Shown: piece after piece, positions 12,175 to 23,393 of the stretch | How the letters are laid out: each line of letters opens with the position of its first letter | Position numbering within the stretch: position 1 is the stretch's first letter | Assembly: GCA_015039365.1 (NCBI GenBank) | Contig: WION01000478.1 | Span: 1 to 40,131 of the forward strand | From: Amanita rubescens | Taxonomy: Eukaryota; Basidiomycota; Agaricomycetes; Agaricales; Amanitaceae | Direction of reading: 5' to 3' | Length of the DNA stretch: 40,131 bases | The notes under the pieces: model-generated | The model's input: only the letters and a program-made list of their open reading frames with translations | What the model was told of the DNA's origin: nothing | Databases searched by the model: none | Program-made: the position numbers and the translations under genes

Positions 12175-14972
12175 CTACGCCGGGATAGTCAATGCTGCTA
12201 TAGGAATCGACTCTTGTGGCGCTCCAGCAGTAACAACCGGTAATCCTTGCTCCCCAATCGACATGGCAGTCATCTGCTCAGCAAGAGCATCGTTCTGGGG
12301 TCCCTGGTCCATCTCATAATCTTGGGTCCGAATTATTCCGCCTGAATTGTTGGTTGGGAACTTTTTGCCCGACTTGTGGTTATAGAGTTCAGCAGACTGC
12401 GAGATGTGAATCACATTCATTAATCACAAGAAGGATTTAGAACTAACCTTGGGAGGTGGCCGCTCAAAGCTCCTGTCTGGTTCGTCAAAATGGTGCATAG
12501 GCATGTTGTTCGTAAAGTTTGGGTAGGGCTTTGCGGACGGATGGTGTTGCTGCTGCAGCACTTGATTAGGCGAAAGGACAGAGCGAATGTTCGAGTTGCT
12601 CCATGCTCCCATTGTATTAGGAGAGCGTCTTTCAGGTATCGCTGCAGATGTCAGAGGTGGAAAATCCGTAGGGTGCAAAGGGGGCAACGAGGCAGGTCCC
12701 GACGGAGGGAGTGACATGTTAATTGGGGGTCCAGTGTTATTACCATTCCGCATTGAATTGACTGGTGGCATTGGGCGCGTGGAATGGTCGTGATGATGTC
12801 GAATATGAAGGGGATTGGATGCAGGTGTAATCCCTACTGCCCAATCAGGCCGAGCAGGTAGAGGATGTTGCGATGATGTTGATGTGTATGTTCGTCTCGA
12901 TGATGATGAAGTAGTTGAGGATGACTTGAGGATGAGTCAGTATGCGTAAATGAGACGTTAAACAATGCAACTCACGGTCGTCGAAGAAACATCGTCGTTG
13001 AGGGACGATGTACGGCTATACCCCGAGCTGCCGCTGCCACTGCCACTACCGCTACCCTGTCTACGCGATGAACTCAATCTTGGGCCAACCACGTCTCCTG
13101 GAGGCTGTGAAGGCGCAAAACCGCCCGTCCCAACGCCTGGGCCATAACTCCAAGAAGATCGTGTTGTACTGGAGCGGCCTTTGGAAGTCCCATTCATACT
13201 TGGTCCAAGAGGGACCCTGGGATGGTTTCTGCCGTTGTTCGGAAGTCCACCCGTTGCATTGTTCATTACTGGACGGCCAGGGTTGAGAGGTCCTACAGAC
13301 CCATTTGGAGGCCTAGACATGTCATAAACAGGAAGTGGGGGTGGATTAGGCAACGGTGGTGCCATTTGATTCGGCGGAGGATAGTAACCGGGAATTGGGT
13401 AAGGGTAAGGGGGGCCTGGATACTGCATAAATGGAGGGCGAGGACCTTGTCCTGGGTGTGGCGGAGCGTTAATCATTTGATTTGGACCTGGGTGAGGTTG
13501 CATAGGAGGTTGGGAGTGCTGCATATGCGGGGGAGGTGGATTTGGGTTCTGCCATACGAAATTATTCCCGTGGCCCATTGGGTTACCATACATATCGCCA
13601 TTTGTTGGAAGCATGCCTTCGATAGGGTGTTGCTGAGGTTGCGGAGGCGGTGGATATGGGTTATACTGTGGATAAAATGGATAAGGTGTAAAAGGAATAT
13701 TGGATGGATGTCCTGGGGGCGGATAAGGTGCAGGATACTGTGAAGGGTGATAGCCAGGATTTAATGGTTCAGGATAGGCTCCGTGAGGATCATAAAAAGA
13801 AGTGGACGGAGTTGGGTCGTATATCGAGGCAAATTTGAAAGACGATGAAGGGGAGGAGGCACGAGAGTTGCGCACACTGGTTGGACCACTGAAGTTAGGT
13901 AATCCGTTGCGCGAAGATGAGGCACCAGAACCCCGCCTAAAGTCTTTCCTGTTCTCCCGTACATTAGATGCTGACCACTCACTCTCTGTTGTCGGTGAGC
14001 TAGATTCTTCCAAATCACCAACACTGCTGCCTGCGCCAGCAGAGCTGGAGGTAAGACTAAGACTTGAGGAGCTAGCATTCATGCTCCCCTTCTCTTTCTC
14101 CTCAAAGCCCATGAATATTCGAGACCGCGCCTCCTTGTATGCGGCCTCCCGCTCTTCAATAGTAGGGCGCTTCTTCGTGTGGCCGCTTGTAGAAGTGCTT
14201 CTGCCTCCTAAGCTCCCTGTCTCTGAAGGCTCAACATCGGACAGCTCTAAATCATCTCCTGCCACCGAGTCAGCTTGAGATTTCGGTTTTCTGTCTTGGG
14301 ATGTCCGTTGCATGATCTTGATTGCTGGCTGAGGCGCCGGCTCCGCAGGAACAAGATCTGATATCTTGCGCTCAGGGCTAGCAGCTGATGTTAGAACAAG
14401 ACGAGTCACGAACAAGGTCAACTTACATCCGACTATCGGGCAAGAGCGTAATACAAAAGGCTTTGGTGACTTGATCCACCTCGAGCGACGTTTTATAGAA
14501 GCTCGCGCAACGGTGGACCAGCATGCGTTGGTACGACGTGGCTGCGGTGACGTCCATGCGGATTTTTCTGTCGTCATGTTAGATCATGTTGGTATCGAAG
14601 AATTATTCGTAGGCAGAAACTCTGGAGACTGCACGACAGTATTGAACAGACAAAGACTCACGAGGGTTCTCTAATAAGACTCTCCATCGTCTCACCCATT
14701 TTTAAAACGAATATTCTGTCTTTACTTTTGAGGGCCTCGACTATTTGTGGGTCTACATCAGGATTTGGTTCTGGGGTGGATGGTGTTGGGGATGTGTCTT
14801 GATGTTGTACAAAGCCATTTAGAGCAGCAGAAATTGAGAGAGAAGAAGGATAATCCGGCGATTGCGGGGATGGTAAGTGGGAGGGGGTGGGGGCAGAGAG
14901 AGGTGGACCGGCTGAGGCTGAGTTTGGGGTGGCACCTCTGGAGGGAGGACTGGGAGGCGAGTAGTTCTGCAT
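12175..14972 (-). CDS. R3H and SUZ domain protein (850 aa)
   Basis: Exons 14972-14662, 14567-14427, 14377-12976, 12924-12448 and 12396-12175 give 850 residues. The R3H domain (about 75-150) binds single-stranded nucleic acid in this family and shows the R-x3-H core as RMLVH at 118-122, with VHRCASFYKTSLEVD after it. A SUZ-like RNA-binding segment follows: KIMQR, then RPTIEEREAAYKEARSRIF. The rest is low-complexity and disordered: a serine-rich region and a very P/G/Q/N-rich tract (about residues 300-500), typical of proteins that enter RNA granules. The nearest described relatives are the R3HDM/encore type and yeast Rbs1. Only 103 bp separate its start from the stop of the transporter gene upstream on the same strand, so their transcripts probably overlap. 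Specific RNA targets cannot be read from the sequence. Confidence 0.9.
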
Positions 14973-15075
14973 AGGGAGAAGGTTGGCAGCGACGGAGGGA
15001 GCGTCAGGACATCAGGTCAGGGGTGAAAAGAAGGAGCGTGTTCTGAGATCTCTTTAGTCGTGGGTAAATCTACAA

Positions 15076-16938
15076 TTAATCTACTGTAACCTTTCCCCGC
15101 TGTATCATCAATCCATACACATTAAACCCAAGACTGTCCTCTCTTGTCAGCATCTCCCCCAACTAATATCGCACACACATACTCACCAGAATACACATAC
15201 ACATATCCCATATATAGCCAGTACCAGCGCAGCCCGATTCAGCCACCTCACGCTTGAATCTCCCCGCGAAAGCTGTGTTCCTGTCAAATATGCCCGCACA
15301 CAGAAAACCTTGGTTCCTACCTTCCAATACAATAAACCGGGCAAAATAAATGAAATGGTCGTGGAACCTGTCGAACCCACAAAGGAAAGCACTGCGGCAG
15401 CCGTTAGCACATATTCAATTCACACTGCCATCTGCTTACCTAGTCTCAAGTCATCTACCACGAACGCCGTGGCAAAGCCGAGCGTAACGATAGTTGTTGT
15501 CAAGAGGGAATGTTTCAACGTGGACATCTCGCTCTCTGCGTGCGCATTGTCCGCAATCGACTCGTCTTCATCGACCACCATCCTCTTCTCTTGGACAGGG
15601 TCAAGATGGAATACCTTGTCTAAGCAATTGCGGCAAGGATGCACTTGAAGGGGATATGAGAATAACACAAGAATAACGATCGCAAGTTGCCCGATGGCAA
15701 TAAACAGGGAAGACGATGGATACATTGCAATGATATTCGCGGTAACCTATTAGAAGACATACCGTCATCCCGGGCAGCACGTTGTATGACTCAATACCCA
15801 CCTTATCGCCAAAGGTTAGGTAACCAAAAATGGCAACAATTTCGTAGGTAATAATTGCGCTTCCAATAGAACCGCCAATAATAATATTCATTCTAGGTTG
15901 TGTATTGCTTCTGACCTCATTATAAAGAGGGAACAACTGTCATAATTCGTCCTGAGCGCGCGAAATTGGAGATCAACAAATCACCTACGTTCTGTGCACA
16001 CGTGAATGCAAATACTTGTACAGGGAATGTCGACACAAAATTAGGGGTAAAATGAACGAGACGTATTTCCCCACGGGTTGGCATATCATCTATGGGTCGG
16101 AAGTAGCAAGTAATAACAATCGTAACCAAGTAAACTGTACAGTATGTTAGTTCATGCCACAGGAATAATTCCATCAACTCACTAACTGCAAATAATCCAA
16201 TATAACTCGTATGGCGCAAACTATTCAATTGGCGGAGAAAACATAAAGGAGCGAGAACAAGCAGGAAAATCAACAGCCAATTACTTCCATTGAGCGCCCA
16301 GGCGGGAGGATCCATTTTCGGTGAAATGAGATCATGGTATATAGAAGCGGCGACATTTGGCATTAGTCCCTTGATGATAATTAAATAACTTGTGTCATGA
16401 AATCAGACCATGTTAGTACGCAAGTGGGGGTGGGGATTGACCTGATGGATACTCCAAGGCACTTGATAGCAATTGCTGCATCAAAAAATACAGCAGCCTT
16501 GGGATACGTAAGCTGAGCTACAGCGTAGAAAGAAGACCGCCGATGTTGCGTCTTGGTAGCGCATAATGATAAAAGATATAAAGCAAACGCCGAAATGCAG
16601 CCGCAGAACAAGCAAGTTATTATCCCAGGTATTATCCCCGCCGATGCCATCGCCTGTACTGCATTTAGCAGAGTTTCCTACTACTAAAATCCCCAAGACG
16701 CACCAAAGGAAATGCGAGCATTCCTGGGATACGGTGAGTCATCGACTACGCAGGGCTATGTGGGCTACATACCTGTGCCTATGATGGTATTACTTAGGTT
16801 GCCTATGCAGCTTGTAATGTCCGCATGTCCGTCGGACTCGTGCTCGAGCCCAGAAAGAAGAGCACTTGACTCGCTGATACCCGCGCCTGGCACTACGTTT
16901 AAGGAAAGACGTCGCCCGACGCCATATGTCTGAACCAT
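15076..16938 (-). CDS. AAAP-family amino acid transporter (vacuolar Avt5/6-like)
   Basis: Ten exons (16938-16773, 16723-16704, 16653-16442, 16388-16183, 16134-15989, 15936-15802, 15746-15440, 15391-15321, 15272-15187, 15133-15076) give 468 residues. It starts with a soluble tail, then GNLSNTIIGTGMLAFPLA, the signature first helix of the amino acid/auxin permease family, followed by about ten more hydrophobic segments. Other family marks are FTCAQNLFP, FGDKVTANIIAMYPSS, and YWK near the C-terminal pair of helices. Exon 2 is only 20 nt but encodes the core MLAFPL, so it must be included. Fungal members of this subgroup export amino acids from the vacuole. The exact substrate is not visible. The hydrophilic loop at about 300-335 (DEDESIADNAHAESE) is acidic. 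Confidence 0.9.
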
Positions 16939-17128
16939 GTTGGTTGAGTAATCTTCACTGTGATATGCTCGCGATAAGGAGGAAGTAAAGGTTTCGGTTG
17001 AAGAGAGTGAGAAGAAAAGACACGGCCAAGGTCCGACAAACGCAGGCAGTACAAGTAGCGTGCCAGGAACCGGACCGATGGTGGTTGTCCGTAAATAAAC
17101 AAAAGAAAGCTAATAATTAATTAATTTG

Positions 17129-19171
17129 CTATCGTTTTGATTTGGGTGGCCCAAAAAAGCTGGCCAGACTTGCTTGCCCTTTTGGTTTCCTTCCTCCTTT
17201 CGCTCCACTCTTTTCTTCCTCACTCATTTTTGCCTTGCCTTTCCCTTTTCCTTTCGCCGCTGGTGCCTCAGCCTCTCCCTCTTCCACCGATTCGTACGAC
17301 GAGTAGTCCTCTGTAACTGCAAACAGTCAATATGTATATTCTCTTGCCCACAATCATAACCACTTTACCCATATAGCCTTTTTCATCAGCGGTCGTGCGA
17401 CTTCTTATCACCTTTTTCTTCTTCAAACCGTTCCGACCTACCGGAACAATTTTCCTTGGTTTACGTTGTTTGGGCTTCGCTTTAGGTACTTCTTCTTCTT
17501 CCATATCTACATCTCCATCATCGTGGGCATCTTGCGCCACTATACCGTCTTGCACCAGATCTTGGGGCTTGGAATGGCCATGAGATGCTTTTGTGACTTG
17601 TTCTGTGACGAATATTATGATAACACATATGACATTACAATGTTTGCAGACGTACCGTCATCGATATCCATGAGCGCGCGTGCTTCATTCTCAGCCTCAC
17701 TGTCGATATCACTAACCACCTTAGTTAGAACTCTGGCTTTGCTTTTGCGACGCGATACAAGGGGTGCATCCGCCTCTTCGTCAGACAAAATGACAGCGCC
17801 CTTAACTTTGACGCCAGACGTCGATGATGTCCGTCCAATCGATTTAGCGGCAGGCTTTGATGAAATGCTGGATGTAGAGGGCGCCCGTCCCAGTTCTGCT
17901 TTTATTGGCGCTTTCGACTTGGATATAGGCTTCGACGGCACGGTAGACGTCGAACCCGTATCGTCCTCCGACTCGGACTTTGTAGCTATCGATTTTCGCT
18001 TCGTCCCGCGCTATTAGGCCATTACTATCAGCGGCATTATTGTCAGAAGCAAGACACACCGTAGTCGCAACTGCATCTTTCTGTTCTTTCTTAGGAACAC
18101 TAAAGAACGTTTTGACTGTCGATGCCTTTGACGTCTCTTCCTTCTTCGTTTCCTTCACTTTGGGTTTGAAAAAGTCAAGTTTACCCGAGCCAGCGGGCTT
18201 CAATTTCTCCTTTCCCTTTTCAGTAGGCTTTGGTTCTTCTTTGGGTTTGTCCTGCTGCTTCTCCGCTTTGGTAACCGGCGGTACCTTCGGCTTAACTTCC
18301 GGTGGCTTGGGAACCACAACCTGCTTTGGTTTTGATGGACCGGCAACAGGATACTTGGGAGAACATTATAAGATACCGTAACGCCGGAGAGTCGGGCCAT
18401 TTACCTGTATCGTTGAATTGATGATTCTGCCGATGGCTGCAGCCATTTCGACACTCCGCTTGCTATCCGCCTCGCGCACCTGTTCTGCGACCGTACATAT
18501 TAATCTGGGTTCCTGAACAAACACGTTGGCCAAGGGAATAAACGCATATATGCTGTTTCACGTACACGCAGAGGTGAAGGTGTAAGACTGTATACATGGA
18601 CAGAGTAAATCTTTCTATAATGCGCCTTCGTTGCTATTAGTCTTAGTTAGCTTGGGACCTCGTAACCCAGATGGCTAGTAGCACATACCCTCAAGCTTCT
18701 CTTCACTTACTAACGACATTTGTACCTGCTTCACCTTTTCACAACCACCGTACTCAAAATCGCTATCAGCTTTTTTCTGAGCATCTTCTTCATCGTCTAT
18801 ATACGGATTATCGTCATCATCATCTTGAGAAAGGGTCTTTGCCGAAGTGTGCAACTCTCCAGTGACGAAATAAGTGGCAAAACTCTCGACTGGGTGCGAC
18901 AGAGAAGGAGCCTGCTCGTGGAACTTGGCCAATTCACTGCGTTGATGAAACTCCAGGTTAGCGTTAACGAATCGGACATATAAGACGCGTTGTGTTTTAC
19001 TTCTTGGCAATATTGACGTGAATACCGAACTCGCGACTTAGTGAACGATATGTTACCTGGAAAGCCGGCTCGACGTTTAGAGTACTTAATATATAGAATG
19101 CTTGGTCTTACGATATTCCTCTCGATGTATAACTGCTTTGTCAAATAGTCAATGATGGCTTTGTCGGACAT
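17129..19171 (-). CDS. POL32: DNA polymerase delta subunit 3 (Pol32/Cdc27)
   Basis: Nonessential or conditionally essential third subunit of replicative polymerase delta; it bridges the second subunit and PCNA. Nine exons (19171-19112, 19056-19001, 18936-18689, 18633-18566, 18512-18405, 18353-18060, 18010-17656, 17602-17369, 17316-17129) give 536 residues. The N-terminus (residues 1-150) matches the family: TYRSLSREFGIHVNIAKNEL, ATYFVTGEL, and VHVYSLTPSPL. The middle is lysine- and glutamate-rich and disordered. The last 15 residues contain QASLASFF, a consensus PCNA-interacting PIP box (Q-x2-L-x2-FF), followed by basic residues and the stop. A second FF (LDFFKPK and KTFFSV) region lies in the middle and could be another partner contact. 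Identification rests on the N-terminal pattern plus the terminal PIP box. Confidence 0.92.
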
Positions 19172-19281
19172 GACTTGGACGCGTCGTACACCCGCGTGAC
19201 ACGCAAAACGGGACTCAACTGTCACGCTCACGAACACAATTTGAAGCAAGCCTACTCGTCGCTATACATCTAACATTATTA

Positions 19282-20165
19282 TCAAAACTTCCGCTTTTTC
19301 CTAATGTGCGCATCCGCTTCGTGGTCCTTTAGCAGTTTTACAATTGACATAAAACCTTTGGAGGCTGCCGCATTCAATGCAGACCCATACTTCCCTCCTT
19401 CGATATTGACCTCTGCGCCATGGTCCAGTAGCCGTTGCACTGTTGGCCTGTGGCCGCATTGCGATGCTGCTTGCAAGGCAGTTCCATATTCACCTCCTCG
19501 CATGTTGACATCTGCTCCATGTTCCAGTAGCACTTGCACGATTAAGTCGGAATCTTTTCGCAGGGTGAAGTCGACGTCATCCTTCCCGTAGCCTACATAT
19601 CGTGAAGCTTCGTGCAATGCCGATCCATACTCCTCTCCTCCAAGCTTAAAGTTGACATCTGCTCCGTGTTTTAGCAGCAGTTGCACTGTTGACAGGTGAC
19701 CACCAAATGTTGATGCTGCAATCAAGGCAGACCCATACTTCCCTCCCCCCCATGTTGACATCTACCCCATTGTCCAGTAAGAGTTGCACAACTGAGTCAC
19801 AGCCAAACTCGGATGCAGCCTGCAATGCAGATCCATACTTCCCTCCTGCCAAGTTGACATCTGCACCATGTCTAAGTAACAGCTGCATTATTGGTATGTG
19901 ACTCTTGTACGCCGATGCCACCTGCAATGCAGATCCATATTCCCCTCCTGCCAAGTTGACATCTGCACCGTGTCTGAGTGACAGCTCCACCGTCGACACG
20001 TATCCCCGGCTCGAGGACGCTTGCAATGCAGATCCGTAGTACCCTCCTACCAAGTTGACATCTGCGTCATTGTCCAGGAGTAGTTGCACCATGTACAGTC
20101 ACTTGATTTTCCCATGTTGCTTCGTACAGCGCAGACCCCCCGTCGCTTCCGGGGAGCGTGCGGGT
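19282..20165 (-). pseudogene. Broken ankyrin-repeat gene
   Basis: Eight to nine ankyrin repeats are visible, each of the form GSALQAAS-x-G-VQLLL-x-HGADVN-GG-KY, mostly 34 residues (102 bp) apart. Two frame breaks interrupt them. One lies near 20093-20097, where the repeat reading TWENQVT must shift to reach VQLLLDN. The other is at a 7-base G run (minus strand) near 19745-19751, where VNMGG must shift to reach KYGSAL. No intron fits either site. The upstream part of a typical NACHT-ankyrin gene is absent, because no coding similarity continues beyond about 20165. It is a repeat-domain relic, or a gene hit by sequencing errors in G/C runs. Confidence 0.7.
19818..20095 (-). repeat. 102-bp tandem repeats within the ankyrin relic
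   Basis: Three units starting near 19818, 19920 and 20022 share blocks such as TGCAATGCAGATCC and CCAAGTTGACATCTGC with few changes. The near-identity at DNA level implies recent unit duplication or gene conversion rather than ancient repeats. Confidence 0.75.
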
Positions 20166-20490
20166 CGATATACGCGCTGGGAAATGTTATTGTGGATCAA
20201 AAGTGGTGGTTGTACATGTGAACTCGTGAATGTATTTCATTCCGGTCAAAGCACAGTGTCTACGAACTGAACATTTGTCCTGCAAACGTGAATCGCAAAT
20301 TCGTGAATGTCCATAAAGAATAGCGACGAGACAAATGCGAGGAGAGCTGGAGAAGACGAGTATACAACAGCTATTGAGACTAACATGCGATTGAGGGTAC
20401 AGAAACACGGAATGAAGTCAAAACCTGACGAGAATGAGAGCGGGAAAAATAGAGAGTAATAAAAAAGGGACAGAAAAAAGAGACGATGTC
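20166..20490. other. Intergenic region
   Basis: About 325 bp with no supported gene. An A-rich stretch (20440-20485) lies just past the stop of the next minus-strand gene and may hold its 3' end signals. Confidence 0.5.
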
Positions 20491-22602
20491 CTAGGCCACA
20501 TATGCGCTACCATGCCTTTCACCTCGCCGTTTGCCTCGTTCGCGCTCGGCTTCTCTTGCCTTTATTCGTTGTTGCCGAACATCCATCATCAGCTGACGGC
20601 CGACGGGCGATAGCTCTGATGATGAAGCTGGCGAAGAATTTGGTGCGCTTGGTAGACGGCATCCGCCGGGGCTTACAATGGCCCGAAATAGCGACCGCGT
20701 GTCAGATGCAGATGAATGAGAGCGTATTGGGGTAGAAGGAAGATCTGTTTTGACCGACAATGCTGATCTATTTTCTTTCTCCCGAGTGTAAAGTGACGCC
20801 TTCTTTGATACGGCATCGGGTTTGCCCTTATTTCTTTCTATGCCACGGGAAACTAAGGCTCCACGAACACGAGAAGAGCTGGATGATGTCCGGCGACGGC
20901 GTTGTTTATATGGTCGGGAAATATGAGTGTAACCATCCTTTGTTGAAGCGGGCGGGGAGGAACCCGAGTTAGAGCACTCCGTCAGAAGCGGTCGTTGCTT
21001 AATGCTGCTTGACGAGCGTTTTTTCGGTGGCATACGAGAACCCCGTGGTATACGACTTGGTGTACCATGAGAACCTGAAGGTGTTGGAGCTGTCACGATG
21101 ACCTTGGTGGGACCGGTCATAAGCACTTTGACCTCATTTGTATGTTCTTTGTCCCGATGGATCGTCTCGTTCTCGGGAATATCATCACAGCAGCTGAATC
21201 GATCAGATCCTGCATGGGATGCAGCCGAGCGGGGCCGATCAGGGATAGGTGAAGGGATACGAGTAGAAGTAAAGACGTTGAGAGAGGATGAATGGCGACG
21301 CGAGTGCGCTGCATACTGAGGGATTCGGGTGTCGTTGCGTTTTGGTATAGGTGTCGCAGGGATATTGGAAGAATCCCCAGAAATTTCTGATGCATTGTCC
21401 ATACATATCTGTTGAGAAAGTATCGAGCTACCGGCAGATAAAGAGCGAGACATGGTAGATGCTTTGGGAAGACATCGACCAGCGTCATCGCGTACGCTTG
21501 ATTGCCTCTTCTGCGTCAAAAATGTGAATACCTGTGAGGCTCGTTTTGGTGATCTTGATGTAGAGTTGATGTACGGCCCATTGCCTTCGACGACGGAATC
21601 CAAATTTACGGACGAATTGCTACCTATGCTAAGCTCTACCTCCATCGAGCTGATGGCAGGATTATCCACGGTGCTCATTGAGAGATCGGGATCCGTAGCT
21701 CGTCGCAAACGATTATCAACAAAAGTAGCACGAGGGGTAGCTGGCGTGTGAGGATGAGAAGACTGAGAAGAAAGACTATCGAATTCACTATTACTGAGAG
21801 TTAATTGATTGCAGCGAAGATAAAGAATGGGCGCACCTGAGAAATCGTTCAGCCCATGATATGTCACTTTCGGTGAGGTCGGCGTTACTATCTGATTTTT
21901 CTTTGGCGCCAAGTAACTGGCGTAATGTTGATCCACTGCGACGGGTCTGCGCACGTCCTTGTTTCACCTCGGGTGAAGGCTTCTTCGGACTATTTGAGAA
22001 CAAGTTCTCAGGGAGACGGCCATGGTCATCATAGAGGTCCAGAAGGCTGGCAACCGATGGGTCTGACCGAAGTCCAAGGTAATGGGAATGTTCTTTAGGT
22101 GGAGCAGTAGCACCTCGAGTACGTTGAGCTACTTTAAAGTCATCCAGATGGCGATTCGCATATGGAAATTCGGTGGAGGTATGTCGTTTACGCTGGTGCA
22201 CTTGCACATTGTAAGTCCCGCGATGACTTGCGTTTGAGCTTGTTAAGCTGGCTGTCGAAGTAGCGGGTGTTTGTATTACGTTGTTAATGGGGTGAGCTGA
22301 AGCATCCCATTTTTAGTACCGCCAGACTTCATACATATGAGATAGAACCTACGCAATGGAGGGAACGACGTATAATCAAGCTCTGAAACAACGGCGTAGC
22401 GGGCCGATGAGGAGCGTAGAAGTCGGCCAACATCAGCCTCGTGCTCCTGGTCATCCAAAACCCGCAGTTCCTCGTTAGTGTTCAGGACGAGTTGACGGCG
22501 TCCCTGTTGTTCTTGTCGTTCATCTTGCTTCGGTTGTTTTTTATTCTGCTTCTTTTTGCTTCCGATAGACTTAAGAGAGAAAAAGCGTTTGAGGAAGCCC
22601 AT
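20491..22602 (-). CDS. Hypothetical Ser/Arg-rich disordered protein (670 aa)
   Basis: Exons 22602-22353, 22296-21837 and 21793-20491 give 670 residues. I chose the ATG at 22602 (MGFLKRFFSLKSIGSKKKQ) because upstream sequence is within the divergent promoter. The N-terminus is a short amphipathic-basic segment, possibly membrane-associating. The rest is low complexity: many SP/TP sites, SRSLSAGSS, TRIPSPIPDRPRS, PSRIPRGSRMPPKKRSSS, and a C-terminal charged helix (MMDVRQQRIKAREAERERGK). This composition suits a phosphorylated scaffold or cytoskeleton-associated protein, but I do not recognise the family. The start is 165 bp from the divergent DUF202 gene, so the two probably share a promoter region. 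Confidence 0.75.
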
Positions 22603-22767
22603 CGTAAAAGTGTGCTCAAGGTCGTAGCTGTCGTTGTCGTATCGTGAAATGAGTGTCTTGTGGGTCCCAGTTGTAAAGTCAACTTTGTCCAAACAAATAA
22701 CAAATAAAGGCGGACGCGCCAGATCATGTGATGGTAAAATACCTCCTGCGAACTCTTCCGAGTCCCG
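22603..22767. promoter_or_regulatory. Short divergent promoter region
   Basis: Only 165 bp separate the two divergent start codons at 22602 and 22768, so both promoters must lie here or inside the first exons. I see no TATA box. Confidence 0.45.
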
Positions 22768-23212
22768 ATGCCCTTGACGCTCGTGCGGAATGAGGGGAGT
22801 ACGGCCAGGGATTTTTGCATGCTCGAGCGCAATTTGCTGTCTCATCTCAAGTTAGCCTTACTCTTATCCCTTCTCTCATCTTCTTTCCTTCTTAAAACCC
22901 GTCTTTTTCCCAATCCGTCTGGCAATGGAGGATTCGATTACGAGGAATTGGGATTACCATCGTCGATCGTTTTGTATGTTGCTGGCATCATTACGATAAT
23001 CGGTGGAGTTTGGGAGTTTTTTGGAGGACACAGAGACTTGCGGACCGGAAGGGCCTTTCTTAGTGCACCAAAGTAGGTGATAAATGAACGGCTTGCGCGG
23101 ATTGCATGCTCAAGTTTGTCTAAGAGGGCACATCATTATGCTTACCATCGTTTCGTTAACCGTGTTTGGGACCTGTGTTATGCTTCTTGCCACGGATGCG
23201 AAGCAGGGTTGA
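22768..23212 (+). CDS. DUF202 domain membrane protein (130 aa)
   Basis: Exons 22768-23072 and 23125-23212 give 130 residues. The order of features fits DUF202: a charged start with ARDFCMLERNLLSHLKLALL, then a first membrane helix ending in LLKTRLF, a second helix (SIVLYVAGIITIIGGVWEFF) preceded by LGLP, and a third helix encoded by exon 2 (IIMLTIVSLTVFGTCVMLL). Splicing at 23073 is needed to gain the third helix; the unspliced frame stops at 23074-23076. In fungi the domain occurs alone or at the C-terminus of vacuolar transporter chaperone proteins. Here it stands alone, with no SPX domain nearby. The role of stand-alone members is not known. Confidence 0.82.
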
Positions 23213-23393
23213 GCCATGTGTCTGATTGCGAAGTAACAAAGATGTAAAATAGTTAGCTAGCCGATCCTAATAACCCTTTTGGACCGTGGTCAAATGAAAA
23301 TAATAAATATGACGTGAAAATTATCCGTCTTTCCACTTTACAGTCTCCACTCATCTCTTCAACCTTCAACTCACCTGCACATCCCTTTCCATC

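Noticed and set aside
12490..14674. Long plus-strand open frames opposite the R3H-SUZ gene
   Set aside because: They are shadows of the low-complexity P/G/Q-rich coding region on the minus strand, with arginine- and tryptophan-rich nonsense composition.
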